A stretch of DNA of 64,000 nt from Brevibacillus sp. JNUCC-41 (GTDB lineage Bacteria > Bacillota > Bacilli > Bacillales > DSM-1321), in NCBI RefSeq assembly GCF_014844095.1, contig NZ_CP062163.1, positions 4,001,501 to 4,065,500 of the forward strand, in the 5' to 3' direction. Positions within the stretch are counted from its first letter, which is position 1; each line of letters begins with the position of its first letter. Of this stretch, positions 51,582 to 59,913 are shown in pieces. The position numbers and the translations under genes were made by a program. The notes under the pieces were generated by a model that was given only the letters and a program-made list of their open reading frames with translations, was not told the origin of the DNA and ran no database searches.

Positions 51582-52376
51582 ATGAAGAAGAAGGATCAAG
51601 TTGTTTCATGGTCAAAACAGAGTAATATTGCAACGATCATTATTGATAATCCACCTGTTAATGTATTAAGCGCAGATGTTATAGAACAATTGAATCTTGT
51701 GGTGGATGAAATTGAAAGCGATTACAATGTTAAGGTCATTATACTTACCGGTGAAGGAGAAAGAGCTTTTGTTGCTGGAGGGGATATTAAAGAATTTCCA
51801 GCATGGATTGGAAAAGGAGTGGAAGAAGGAAAGGGGAAATCACTTTGGCTTCAGGAACCACTTAATAAAATTGAACGGTTATCAAGACCAACTATTGCTG
51901 CAATCAATGGATTAGCACTAGGTGGGGGATGTGAACTTGCCTTAAGTTGTGATATTCGAATTGCGGAGGAACATATTAGGATTGGGCTCCCTGAAATTAA
52001 ATTGGGATTGTTTCCAGGTGCAGGGGGGACTCAAAGACTTCCTAGACTGATAGGTAAAGCCAAAGCAAAAGAAATGATCTTTACTGGAGAGCCACTGAAT
52101 GCAGAAGATGCCAAACAAATAGGGCTTGTTAATCATGTTGTGCCAAAGGGTGAATCTTTAGAAAAAGCAATGGAAATTGCAAAAGGTATTTGCAATTATT
52201 CTTTACAATCTTTAACTTTTGCAAAGCATTCTATTGATTTTGGTTATGAACAAACACTTGAAGATGGACTCGTGATTGAGGCTGGAAATTTTGGTCATGT
52301 TTTTCAGACTAGGGACGTAAAGGAAGGAGTTGAGGCCTTTGTCAATAAAAGGAAGCCAAACTTCATTGATCAGTAA
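51582..52376 (+). CDS. Enoyl-CoA hydratase/isomerase family protein
   Basis: A 264-residue crotonase-fold enzyme. The oxyanion and active-site regions are visible: ILTGEGERAFVAGGDIKEF (about 55-73) and AAINGLALGGGCELALSCDIRIAEEHIRIGLPEIKLGLFPGAGGTQRLPRLIG with the catalytic Glu pair (GCEL, LPEIKLG). It adds water across the 2,3-double bond of an enoyl-CoA. The start ATG follows TTTAGGAGGAAAG. It is 178 bases downstream of the acyl-CoA ligase on the same strand, and no strong terminator separates them. The operon continues after a 128-bp repeat. Confidence 0.9.
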   Translation: MKKKDQVVSWSKQSNIATIIIDNPPVNVLSADVIEQLNLVVDEIESDYNVKVIILTGEGERAFVAGGDIKEFPAWIGKGVEEGKGKSLWLQEPLNKIERLSRPTIAAINGLALGGGCELALSCDIRIAEEHIRIGLPEIKLGLFPGAGGTQRLPRLIGKAKAKEMIFTGEPLNAEDAKQIGLVNHVVPKGESLEKAMEIAKGICNYSLQSLTFAKHSIDFGYEQTLEDGLVIEAGNFGHVFQTRDVKEGVEAFVNKRKPNFIDQ

Positions 52377-52455
52377 GCCCTCATGACCAAACCAGTGGCA
52401 GGTCATTTTTTGCTCTTTTCGTAAAGATTGTTGTTTTTAAAACAAAACGATTTAA

Positions 52456-52583
52456 GGTTGATTGGAGCGCAAGTGCGAGACTCCTGCGGGAGCAGCGGGA
52501 CAGGTGAGACCCCACAGGCGTTTACGCCGGGGAGGCTCACCGCCCGCCCCGCGGAAAGCGAGCATCTGGAGGGGAAATCAACC
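52456..52583. repeat. GC-rich Bacillaceae intergenic repeat (128 bp)
   Basis: Bounded by the inverted ends GGTTGATT (52456-52463) and AATCAACC (52576-52583). It contains GCGAGACTCCTGCGGGAGCAGCGGGA, broken here as GCGAGACTCC / TGCGGGAGCAGCGGG, then GAGACCCCACAGGCG, and GCGGAAAGCGAGC. The base composition is far more GC-rich than its surroundings, and the pattern is that of a non-autonomous repeat seen many times in Bacillus-group genomes. Open frames across it are artefacts of its composition. It lies between the hydratase and the permease genes. Confidence 0.82.
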
Positions 52584-52850
52584 ACACCGCTTTACTTGGT
52601 AAATAGCAACAACGTATGCTAAAACAGCCTTTTTTTAAAAAGATCCTGATGCCGGGATTGGAAAAATGGCAGATTCTAAAGTAACTCATCTTTGTTAGAA
52701 ACAGTGGATTTACTCGGGAAATTAATTAGGGTTCTTTACAAAATGTGCACTGGAAAACGGTCCTATAATACCCAATAAGTCTCGGGGCAAAGCATTCAAA
52801 CTAGCAACAAATGATAACAGATATATTTGGAGAAAAAGGGGGAAATCGAA

Positions 52851-54317
52851 TTGGATGTAATGATCATTATTATTTCACTAGGATTACTTATGTTTCTAGC
52901 ATATCGAGGATTTTCCGTTATACTTTTTGCACCATTGTGCGCTTTGTTTGCTGTATTTTTAACGGATCCTGGACATGTTTTACCTTTCTTCTCTAATATA
53001 TTTATGGTTAAGTTGGTTGAATTTGTTAAATTATATTTCCCGGTTTTTTTGCTAGGTGCTATTTTTGGGAAACTGGTTGAAATAAGCGGTGTTGCAAAGA
53101 GCATAGCAAAAATTATTGTCCGTTTTATTGGGGCTAAACAAGCCATTCTAGCCATTGTGATAATGGGCGCAATCCTGACATATAGCGGAGTTAGTTTGTT
53201 TGTTGCTGTGTTTGCCATCTATCCATTTGCTGCTCAGCTGTTTCGCGAGGCTAATATTCCAAAGCGATTAATTCCTGCGACAATCGCAGTTAGTGCATTT
53301 ACCTTTTCCATGGATTCACTTCCAGGATCTCCACAAATTCAGAATGTCATTCCAACTGGTTTCTTTAAAACTGACATCTATGCGGCACCGATATTGGGGA
53401 TTATTGGGGCAATATTTATCATTTCCTTAAGCCTATTATACTTAAATCATTGTCGACATAAGGCAGCTAGAAATGGTGAAGGGTATTTTGGAATTGGTGA
53501 TAAAGCTATTGATAAGGAAGCTGCTGAAGCAGAATTGGCAGCCAGTTCTGCTATATCAATGGAAACGACTAATAAGTTGGGGATGGATTCTGAAAAAGCT
53601 ATAAGTAGAAAAGACTGGCTTGCTTTTATTCCGTTGGTGTTAGTCGGGGTGATGAATAAGTTTTTTACTGAGTCTTTTCCTCTTTGGTATGCCAAAGGAT
53701 TCGATTTTGCTACGATTGGATTAAAAGATTATGGTATTGTCGATATGTCTAAAGTTATTGGTGTCTGGTCTGTGGAGATGGCTCTTATTCTCGGGATAAT
53801 AGCAATCGTCTTATTAAATTTTAAAGCTGTCAAATTAAATTTCAATTCGAGTATTAATATTGGCATTAGTGGGGCATTGCTAGCAACCATGAATACGGCA
53901 ACCGAATATGGCTTTGGGGGTGTGATTGCAGCTTTACCCGGCTTTACTGTGGTACAAGATTATCTCACTGGAATGTTTTCGAATCCTTTAATTAATGGGG
54001 CGATCATGACAAATGTTTTGTGTGGCATTACTGGATCGGGATCTGGTGGGATGAGCATTACGTTGAGCTTAATGGCGGATACGTATATACAAACTGCTGC
54101 TCATTTTGACATTCCGTTGGAAGTTTTACATCGTGTCATTTCTATGTCAGCAGGTGGATTTGATACTTTGCCGCATAACGGAGCTATAATAACTCTTTTA
54201 GCTGTTACGGGACTCACACATCGCCAGGCATATAAAGACATTTTTGTTATTACCATTATAAAGACACTTGCTGTATTCTTTGTAATTGGTATATTCAGCT
54301 TGTTTGATATCGTTTAA
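52851..54317 (+). CDS. GntP-family permease (short-chain hydroxy acid type)
   Basis: A 488-residue membrane protein with about 12 helices from the GntP family. Visible marks include YFPVFLLGAIFGKLVEISG, AILTYSGVSLFVAVFAIYPFAAQLFREA, TFSMDSLPGSPQIQNVIPTGFF and GSGSGGMSITLSLMADTY. This subgroup resembles YxjC of B. subtilis, implicated in 3-hydroxybutyrate uptake, rather than gluconate permease. The start is TTG 52851, about 8 bases after AAAGGGGGA; the frame continues upstream without a ribosome site. With the acyl-CoA ligase, enoyl hydratase and MaoC gene around it, a 3-hydroxy or enoic acid is a reasonable substrate. Confidence 0.85.
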   Translation: MDVMIIIISLGLLMFLAYRGFSVILFAPLCALFAVFLTDPGHVLPFFSNIFMVKLVEFVKLYFPVFLLGAIFGKLVEISGVAKSIAKIIVRFIGAKQAILAIVIMGAILTYSGVSLFVAVFAIYPFAAQLFREANIPKRLIPATIAVSAFTFSMDSLPGSPQIQNVIPTGFFKTDIYAAPILGIIGAIFIISLSLLYLNHCRHKAARNGEGYFGIGDKAIDKEAAEAELAASSAISMETTNKLGMDSEKAISRKDWLAFIPLVLVGVMNKFFTESFPLWYAKGFDFATIGLKDYGIVDMSKVIGVWSVEMALILGIIAIVLLNFKAVKLNFNSSINIGISGALLATMNTATEYGFGGVIAALPGFTVVQDYLTGMFSNPLINGAIMTNVLCGITGSGSGGMSITLSLMADTYIQTAAHFDIPLEVLHRVISMSAGGFDTLPHNGAIITLLAVTGLTHRQAYKDIFVITIIKTLAVFFVIGIFSLFDIV

Positions 54318-54514
54318 CTATTTCCAGTTGAACATAGCAAAATACACTTCCATTTCTAGCTTTACCCACTTTTTATATGGAAAAATACATCTCCTAAATG
54401 AAAAATTTTTATTCGTGTTGATTTTAAGAAATATCACTAAATTATATAGTCTTCAATATTTAATATCCGAATATTCAGACTGATAAATCGGTCACAAATA
54501 AAGGAGATGAAATA

Positions 54515-54958
54515 ATGTTTAATAAATATTTCCATCAATATGAAGTCGGCGAAACATGGATGTCGAAGGGACGTACTATAACCGAGGCTGATTTAGTAAT
54601 GTTTTCTGCATTTAGCGGAGACTGGTTTCCCCTCCATACTGATAAGGAGTATGCAGCAAATACACAATTTAAGCAACGCATAGCCCACGGAATGCTTATA
54701 CTTTCGGTTGCAACCGGCTTATCTCATTTTGAACCGGGAATCGTTGTTGCATTTTACGGTTTGGAGAAAGTTCGATTTATAAATCCAACCTTTATTGGGG
54801 ACACGATACATGTAGAATTAAAGGTGATTGACCTTTTTGAAAAGGGCTATCAAGGTGTTGTAACAGTCATCCAAGAAATAAAAAAACAAAACGGAGAAAC
54901 TGTAGCCATAGCCAACATGAAAATAATGGTCAATTCTGATGCCAATGTGAAAATATAG
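54515..54958 (+). CDS. MaoC-family hydratase
   Basis: A 147-residue hot-dog-fold dehydratase. The R-hydratase signature is visible: MFSAFSGDWFPLHTDKEYAANTQFKQRIAHGMLILSVATGL (Asp and His catalytic pair). It hydrates or dehydrates an (R)-3-hydroxyacyl-CoA. The start ATG follows AAAGGAGATG. It is the last gene of the block that also holds the acyl-CoA ligase, enoyl hydratase and GntP permease. Together with the (S)-type crotonase hydratase, it could interconvert R and S hydroxyacyl-CoA isomers. A terminator follows at 55067-55098. Confidence 0.88.
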   Translation: MFNKYFHQYEVGETWMSKGRTITEADLVMFSAFSGDWFPLHTDKEYAANTQFKQRIAHGMLILSVATGLSHFEPGIVVAFYGLEKVRFINPTFIGDTIHVELKVIDLFEKGYQGVVTVIQEIKKQNGETVAIANMKIMVNSDANVKI

Positions 54959-55066
54959 TAGTCAATTAAGGTAACCCCAGCTTTGGACTGCTTATGGATG
55001 GAGAGGAATTCGGAGTGAAAGTATTACCCCAAAAGAAATACTGCGTCCTTTCTCATTTTTAAGATT

Positions 55067-55098
55067 AAGGCAAGCCTATAGACCGGCTTGCCTTCTTT
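55067..55098 (+). terminator. Terminator after the MaoC gene
   Basis: AAGGCAAGCC (55067-55076) pairs with GGCTTGCCTT (55085-55094), followed by a T-rich tail. Confidence 0.78.
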
Positions 55099-55459
55099 AA
55101 TGCTCTCCAGCTTTTTTTTAGTTTTTTAAAACATGAAATAAACATAAAACGCTACCGAGCTAAAATAATAGGAGAAATCGCACTGAAGATTCCTCTCTTC
55201 ATTGACCTGCAACTGCTAGGAGACCAACAGACTGATAGCCTTAATAAAGGCTGGATAAAAACGCCAAAATGAATGATTAGTTAAGCCATGCTTTTTACAA
55301 TTGCAAAAGATTGTTCGAACGATACATGCCGCTCCCTTTATCTTGAAGGTTTGCTAACCGAATTTGGCGGAAAATAACTTTCAGTACTTAAATAGCAAGA
55401 TTTTATATGAAGTCCTTAACAATGTTTGTCATAATAAGAAAGTAGGAAGGGGGAATATC
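55099..55459. other. Intergenic region before the DMT transporter
   Basis: About 360 bases with no supported gene or recognised riboswitch. A frame continues upstream of the DMT start but lacks a ribosome site. Confidence 0.45.
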
Positions 55460-56383
55460 ATGCTTCGATTATACGGGGCTTTAATCGGCCTTAGTTTGAT
55501 ATGGGGTTTATCGTTCGTTTTCATGAAGTGGCTGCTCCCGTCAGCCGGTATTTGGGGGATTGTGTTTCTCCGCTGTTTGGCGGGTGCTGTTGTTCTGCTT
55601 CCCGTATTATGGTGGAAGCGCAGTGAAATTAGCTGGAAATTACCATGGACAGCTCTGGTCGTTGTCGGGATCTTCAATTGCGGATTAGCATGGGGTTTAA
55701 TAGCTTTAAGTGAAACAGAGATTAACAGTAGCACGGCATCAATTCTTAATGCAACCACCCCAATCTGGACGGGGGTCATTGGATTTATCATTTTTTCTTA
55801 TGTTTTAACCGCCCGACAATGGATGGGCATTCTTATTGGTTTTTTCGGAATTCTAGTATTGATGGATTTTCAAGTCGGTCAGCTTTTCGGCAAGGAATTC
55901 ATTGGAATTGGTACAATGCTGCTAGCGTCCACCTGTTATGGTTTTGCCGGCCAATATACGAAAAGATTTCTTTCCAGTACAAGCATATTGGTCATTACTA
56001 CATTTACGCTGCTCACGGGTGCCTTTATCGGTTTGATCGGGATGTTTTTAACAGGGCCGATTAATCCAGTGATGTTGATGGACCCGCTAACGATTTTCTC
56101 CATAGTCGGTCTTGGGTGCTTTGGCTCTGGGATCGGCCAGCTGATCTATTTCTACATCAATAAAAATGGCAGCCCGGAGTTAGCCGCAACGGTTACATAC
56201 CTGATTCCTGCAAGCGCTATGGTTTGGGGCTATGTCCTGCTTGGAGAAGCGATTAATCCTCATGTAATTATTGGCCTGCTGATCATTTTCGCAGGGGTTT
56301 ATCTTTCTTCTAAGAAGTCAAATAAAAAAGATGGTGCTGACTCTTCATCCGGAAAACAAGGGGAATTGCGTCAAGTAAAATAA
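55460..56383 (+). CDS. EamA/DMT-superfamily exporter
   Basis: A 307-residue, ten-helix drug/metabolite transporter with two EamA repeats. Typical marks are LIGLSLIWGLSFVFMKWLLP at the start, RCLAGAVVLLPVLWWKR, SSTASILNATTPIWTGVIGFI, and in the second half YLIPASAMVWGYVLLGEAINP. It exports an unknown metabolite or amino acid. The start is set at ATG 55460, which follows GGAAGGGGG; upstream residues are hydrophilic and lack a ribosome site. It is monocistronic with a terminator at 56400-56437. Confidence 0.87.
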   Translation: MLRLYGALIGLSLIWGLSFVFMKWLLPSAGIWGIVFLRCLAGAVVLLPVLWWKRSEISWKLPWTALVVVGIFNCGLAWGLIALSETEINSSTASILNATTPIWTGVIGFIIFSYVLTARQWMGILIGFFGILVLMDFQVGQLFGKEFIGIGTMLLASTCYGFAGQYTKRFLSSTSILVITTFTLLTGAFIGLIGMFLTGPINPVMLMDPLTIFSIVGLGCFGSGIGQLIYFYINKNGSPELAATVTYLIPASAMVWGYVLLGEAINPHVIIGLLIIFAGVYLSSKKSNKKDGADSSSGKQGELRQVK

Positions 56384-56399
56384 GGAACCAAACCGAAAT

Positions 56400-56437
56400 A
56401 GCCCTCCAAGGTTTTCTCTTTACCTGGGGGGCTTTCG
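56400..56437 (+). terminator. Terminator of the DMT gene
   Basis: AGCCCTCCAAGGT (56400-56412) pairs with ACCTGGGGGGCT (56422-56433) with small mismatches, followed by TTTCG. Confidence 0.55.
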
Positions 56438-56616
56438 TATTGAAATACTGATTCAATTTAGCAAGACAAGTGATTGATCGTCATTGCCGCGACTTATACC
56501 TATAGATAGTAACCCATATTCGGAATGGCATTTGCTTTAGAATGGATATTCTGTTTCCATCTCTTTCGAAAGATATTTAGAACTAAATGAAAATTGACAG
56601 AAGTTATTTCGTCTTT

Positions 56617-56707
56617 GAGATATATTAATTTGAGATAAGTTGTTGACAGTGAATTTCATTCATGATAAATTATCTTTAAGTAAAGATATATTAATTCAAG
56701 ATAATAA
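56617..56707 (+). promoter_or_regulatory. Promoter with MhqR/MarR-type palindromes
   Basis: TTGACA (56643-56648), a 17-base spacer and TAAATT (56666-56671) form a good promoter. The perfect palindrome TATCTTTAAGTAAAGATA follows at once (56671-56688). Related elements flank it: GAGATATATTAATTTGAGATA before (56617-56637, read in two parts) and a TATATTAATTCAAGATA after. The pattern resembles the MhqR box of B. subtilis. It controls the dioxygenase/nitroreductase pair. Confidence 0.68.
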
Positions 56708-56831
56708 AAATTATGTAAAGCCTTTTCTAACCCCTTTAATGAATAGCCACTCTTCTTGAAGGAAAAATATAGGGGATTAATTCAAATGTTGAACATCCAA
56801 AAATTGATCGTTTTAATGGGAGGAATAATTT

Positions 56832-57809
56832 ATGAATGGATTAAAAGGTATTCACCATGTCACGGCCATAACAAGTAGTGCAGAAAAGAACTATGAATTT
56901 TTCACAAATATATTAGGCATGCGTTTAGTCAAGAAAACAGTTAACCAAGATGATATCCAAACCTATCACCTGTTTTTTGCCGACGATGTTGGCGGTCCAG
57001 GTACTGATATGACATTCTTTGATTTTCCTGGTATTCCTAAAGGAGTGCATGGCACTAATGAGATTTCAAAAACATCCTTCCGTGTACCGAATGATGATGC
57101 ATTGGAGTATTGGGTTAAGCGGTTCGACCGTTTAGAAGTAAGTAATAAAGGAATTCAGGAACAGTTTGGTAAAAAGATCATTTCATTTGTGGATTTTGAT
57201 GATCAGCAATATCAATTAATTTCCGATGAAAACAATAAAGGGGTTGCAGCGGGGATTCCTTGGCAAAAAGGACCGATTCCCCTCGAATATGCCATTACAG
57301 GATTAGGACCAATTTTCATTCGAATCGCCAACTTCGATTATTTTAAAGAAATGATGGAAAAAGTACTATTATTCAAAGAAATAGACAAGGAAGGATCATT
57401 TCACCTATTTGAAGTAGGGGAAGGTGGGAATGGTGCACAAGTGATTGTTGAGCATAACTCAATCCTTCCTCAGGCACGGCAGGGTTTTGGGACTGTTCAC
57501 CATACAGCCTTCCGTGTTGAAGACCGTTCCGTTCTGGAAGAATGGATCAAACGAATGGAAAGCTTCCAATTTCATACGTCCGGTTATGTTGATCGTCACT
57601 TTTTTGAGTCGCTTTACGTACGAGTGGCGCCACAAATATTATTCGAATTTGCCACGGATGGTCCTGGATTTATGGGGGATGAGCCGTATGAAACGCTTGG
57701 GGAAAAGTTATCTTTACCACCGTTCTTGGAACCGAAAAGGGATCAAATCGAAAAGTTGGTCCGTCCCATTGATTCAGTAAGAAGCACAAAGGAATTCATT
57801 AAAGAATAA
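56832..57809 (+). CDS. Ring-cleaving dioxygenase of the MhqA/MhqO type (VOC family)
   Basis: A 325-residue two-domain vicinal-oxygen-chelate dioxygenase. The N-terminal KGIHHVTAITSSAEKNYEFFTNILGMRLVKKTVNQDD carries the first metal His. The second half has GFGTVHHTAFRVEDRSVLEEW with the next His, and the metal Glu is near the end (ILFEFATDGPGF). Bacillus relatives (MhqA, MhqE, MhqO) open hydroquinones and are induced by quinones through the MarR-type repressor MhqR. The promoter palindrome upstream fits such control. The start ATG follows TGGGAGGAA. A nitroreductase follows after 104 bases. I do not assign which Mhq paralogue it is. Confidence 0.88.
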   Translation: MNGLKGIHHVTAITSSAEKNYEFFTNILGMRLVKKTVNQDDIQTYHLFFADDVGGPGTDMTFFDFPGIPKGVHGTNEISKTSFRVPNDDALEYWVKRFDRLEVSNKGIQEQFGKKIISFVDFDDQQYQLISDENNKGVAAGIPWQKGPIPLEYAITGLGPIFIRIANFDYFKEMMEKVLLFKEIDKEGSFHLFEVGEGGNGAQVIVEHNSILPQARQGFGTVHHTAFRVEDRSVLEEWIKRMESFQFHTSGYVDRHFFESLYVRVAPQILFEFATDGPGFMGDEPYETLGEKLSLPPFLEPKRDQIEKLVRPIDSVRSTKEFIKE

Positions 57810-57913
57810 CCATTAGCGAATGATATATTGGTTTATGCTCATACTAAAACAGGTAGAAATAAAAAATGGGAATAATCATTTGAAATAGAAAACATGTTCT
57901 GGAGGAATGAATC

Positions 57914-58513
57914 GTGACAAAAGATTTTTACACGGCTATTAAAGAGAGACGATCATATTATGGGATCAATAAAGAGATTCAAGTATCGGATGAGAAAATT
58001 AAAGAAATTGTTGAATTTGCGGTAAAACACACGCCATCGGCTTTTAATTCCCAATCTTCCCGCCTTGTTGTTTTGACTGGCTCGGCCCATGATAAATTAT
58101 GGGATATTACGACGCAAGCTTTAAGGAAAGCTGTTGGTGAGAGAGATTTCTCTGGCACTCAACAAAAAATGGATTCCTTTAAAGCGGGATATGGGTCAAT
58201 ATTATTCTTTGAAGATGAATCTGTTGTGAAATCACTTCAAGAACAATTTGCAGCGTATGCGGATAACTTCCCAATCTGGTCACAACAAACATCAGGCATG
58301 CATCAATTAGTTGTTTGGACAGCACTTGAAGCAGAAGGAATGGGGGCAACTTTACAGCATTATAATCCACTAATTGATGATGATGTGAAAAAAGAATGGG
58401 ATGTCCCGAGTAATTGGAAATTGATTGCGCAAATGCCATTTGGAAATCCAACAGCTCAACCAGGTGATAAAGAATTCAAACCACTTGAGGATCGTATAAA
58501 ATTTTATAAATGA
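57914..58513 (+). CDS. Nitroreductase-family flavoprotein (Frm2/CinD type)
   Basis: A 199-residue FMN-dependent oxidoreductase. The start FYTAIKERRSYYGI and the helix KHTPSAFNSQSSRLVVL are the FMN-binding motifs. GMGATLQHYNPLIDDDVKKEW and IAQMPFGNPTAQPGDKE match the fungal Frm2/Hbn1 and Lactococcus CinD subgroup rather than NfsB. It may reduce quinones or nitro compounds with NAD(P)H. The start GTG follows TGGAGGAATGAATC. With the preceding dioxygenase it probably forms a quinone/electrophile defence operon. A strong terminator follows at 58538-58566. Confidence 0.88.
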   Translation: MTKDFYTAIKERRSYYGINKEIQVSDEKIKEIVEFAVKHTPSAFNSQSSRLVVLTGSAHDKLWDITTQALRKAVGERDFSGTQQKMDSFKAGYGSILFFEDESVVKSLQEQFAAYADNFPIWSQQTSGMHQLVVWTALEAEGMGATLQHYNPLIDDDVKKEWDVPSNWKLIAQMPFGNPTAQPGDKEFKPLEDRIKFYK

Positions 58514-58537
58514 GTGAGATGCTAAATATTTCTACAG

Positions 58538-58566
58538 AGAGCCAACCCTGATTGGCTCTTTTTTTC
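58538..58566 (+). terminator. Terminator of the dioxygenase/nitroreductase operon
   Basis: AGAGCCAA (58538-58545) pairs with TTGGCTCT (58552-58559), followed by seven T. Confidence 0.85.
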
Positions 58567-58578
58567 GTTGTTCCGTGA

Positions 58579-58737
58579 TATCTTGACAATGACTATGTCA
58601 GCAAACAAAACCTTCTTGAAACCGCGTTTGACCGATTTCATTATGCTGAAGAGATGAGAAGCCTTTTTGAGGGGAAACTCGTTTTTGATTTGTCCCAAGA
58701 CTTGTTTCTGATCAGTCGAAAGTATCATGAACAATAG
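58579..58737 (+). pseudogene. Gene fragment next to the IS110 remnant
   Basis: A 52-codon plus-strand frame without a start reads YLDNDYVSKQNLLETAFDRF, HYAEEMRSLFEGKLVFDL, SQDLFLISRKYHEQ and stops at 58735. It has clear coding character and ends where the IS110-like sequence begins. It may be the stump of a gene cut by the insertion. I do not recognise the family. Confidence 0.4.
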
Positions 58738-59215
58738 GTTTCCAATATACACTGGTACTCTCCATGGTAACATGAGTACAGTTATTCTGTTTAATCCAAT
58801 CCACTAACTGTATTAGAAAAACAGTTTTTGTTGAAACGTTTGAATCTCCTTTCCTTCTGGTGTCATAATACATGCAGTAATAGTGTCCTTAGGGACATCC
58901 ATACCACATGCTCTTTCAATGTCTACTTCCATTGAAAACATCCTTTCTACGGCTCTCAATATAATTGGAGGCTGGTGCAAAAACCAGATTAGGATTGATC
59001 TACCATGTGTGCTTCCCGTAAGGGAGCGACAGTCAGTGGTGTACCTTGGTCGTTGGAGTCAGACTAACGGATGGGCTCTAACGCACCATAGTTCATCGAC
59101 CTTCCTCTCCCAGCCGTAGAATCAGTATTGACCTTTCTGAACCAATTTCATTCTCTGTGGTGAAGCGTTGATTTTTGCGCTTCATGGATGGCTAACGGGT
59201 GTGTTGGCTGAAGAT
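58738..59215 (-). mobile_element. Truncated IS110-family element (left end and transposase start)
   Basis: On the minus strand a transposase start at ATG 58932 reads MEVDIERACGMDVPKDTITA and on to QTFQQKLFF, with the first acidic residue of the DEDD set in GMDVPKD. After a stop and deletion it resumes in another frame as LVDWIKQNNCTHVTMESTSV followed by YWKP, the second acidic motif, and then breaks off. The rest of the transposase, including the C-terminal serine domain, is missing. About 280 bases upstream of the ATG (58933-59215) are non-coding but distinct in composition, as expected of the IS110 left end that encodes a structured guide (bridge) RNA. The element cannot move by itself. Confidence 0.75.
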
Positions 59216-59218
59216 CAG

Positions 59219-59242
59219 AGCTGTCTTTAAGGCAGCTTTTTT
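59219..59242 (+). terminator. Short terminator at the edge of the IS110 remnant
   Basis: AGCTGT (59219-59224) pairs with GCAGCT (59232-59237) with one G-U pair, followed by T to 59242. Confidence 0.55.
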
Positions 59243-59913
59243 GTATGAAAACACATTAGTAAAAAAGCCATGCTAAAATAAACCTGCCCGTATTCATTTT
59301 GATGATAAAGAAATAGGGAGAAAGGCAATATCTGAGAAGTAGTATGTTTAGGTCTTAACGATGCTTTAACCAGGATCGTCTTTTTGCAGTTTGTGAAGTA
59401 TGGTACTTAAACCCCCATGAAAATTAAAAACGCTCAAAATCCAGAAAAAACCACAACAAAATAGACCCAGTAGAAACGCTTTTTAAAAAAGGCTGAGCCT
59501 TATGAGTGATCTATTTAAGTTTGGTAAATCGTTAAACAATTACCTCCAATCATAGCAAATTACCTAACCAGGAGCTTTGTTTAATGACGAACTGAAAAGA
59601 GTGATATGTTTGAATAAAAAACTTTTCACTTTATCTTTAATAGATTTGCCTTTACTTTCCCCTCTTTACGGTCAGCTATTGAGGCTTTTTTCTAGTTGAT
59701 AATGAAAATAAGAGCAGGTGAATTGGACAAATTAAGACCTGATTTACAAAATCTTAACATTGGATTGATGTGGGGTTTACATTGAATGATTATCATTAAA
59801 CCGTAATAAACAGTAATAAACAGTAAAAATCCCACATTGAGATTGCTTTTTATTGAGAGCAGGTATCAAAGCTAGATAGAGAAATTAATAGAATGAGAAA
59901 AGGGGCTATAAGC
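59243..59913. other. Intergenic region with a Fur-like box
   Basis: About 670 bases with no supported gene. Many stops break all frames, and a few coding-like stretches (for example around 59416) may be very old remnants that I cannot assign. The Fur-like site is listed separately. Confidence 0.45.
59782..59800. promoter_or_regulatory. Fur-box-like site before the HAD phosphatase
   Basis: TTGAATGATTATCATTAAA matches 14 of 19 positions of the Fur consensus, with the whole core AATGATTATCATTA intact. It lies about 115 bases before the start of the Cof-type phosphatase. Iron control of that gene is a suggestion only. Confidence 0.5.

Noticed and set aside
52403..52622. Overlapping frames on both strands around 52.5 kb
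   Set aside because: They arise from the GC-rich 128-bp repeat, which is low in stops but not coding.
58883..59119. 78-codon plus-strand frame in the IS110 region
   Set aside because: It is antisense to the transposase start and runs into the non-coding left end; no ribosome site.
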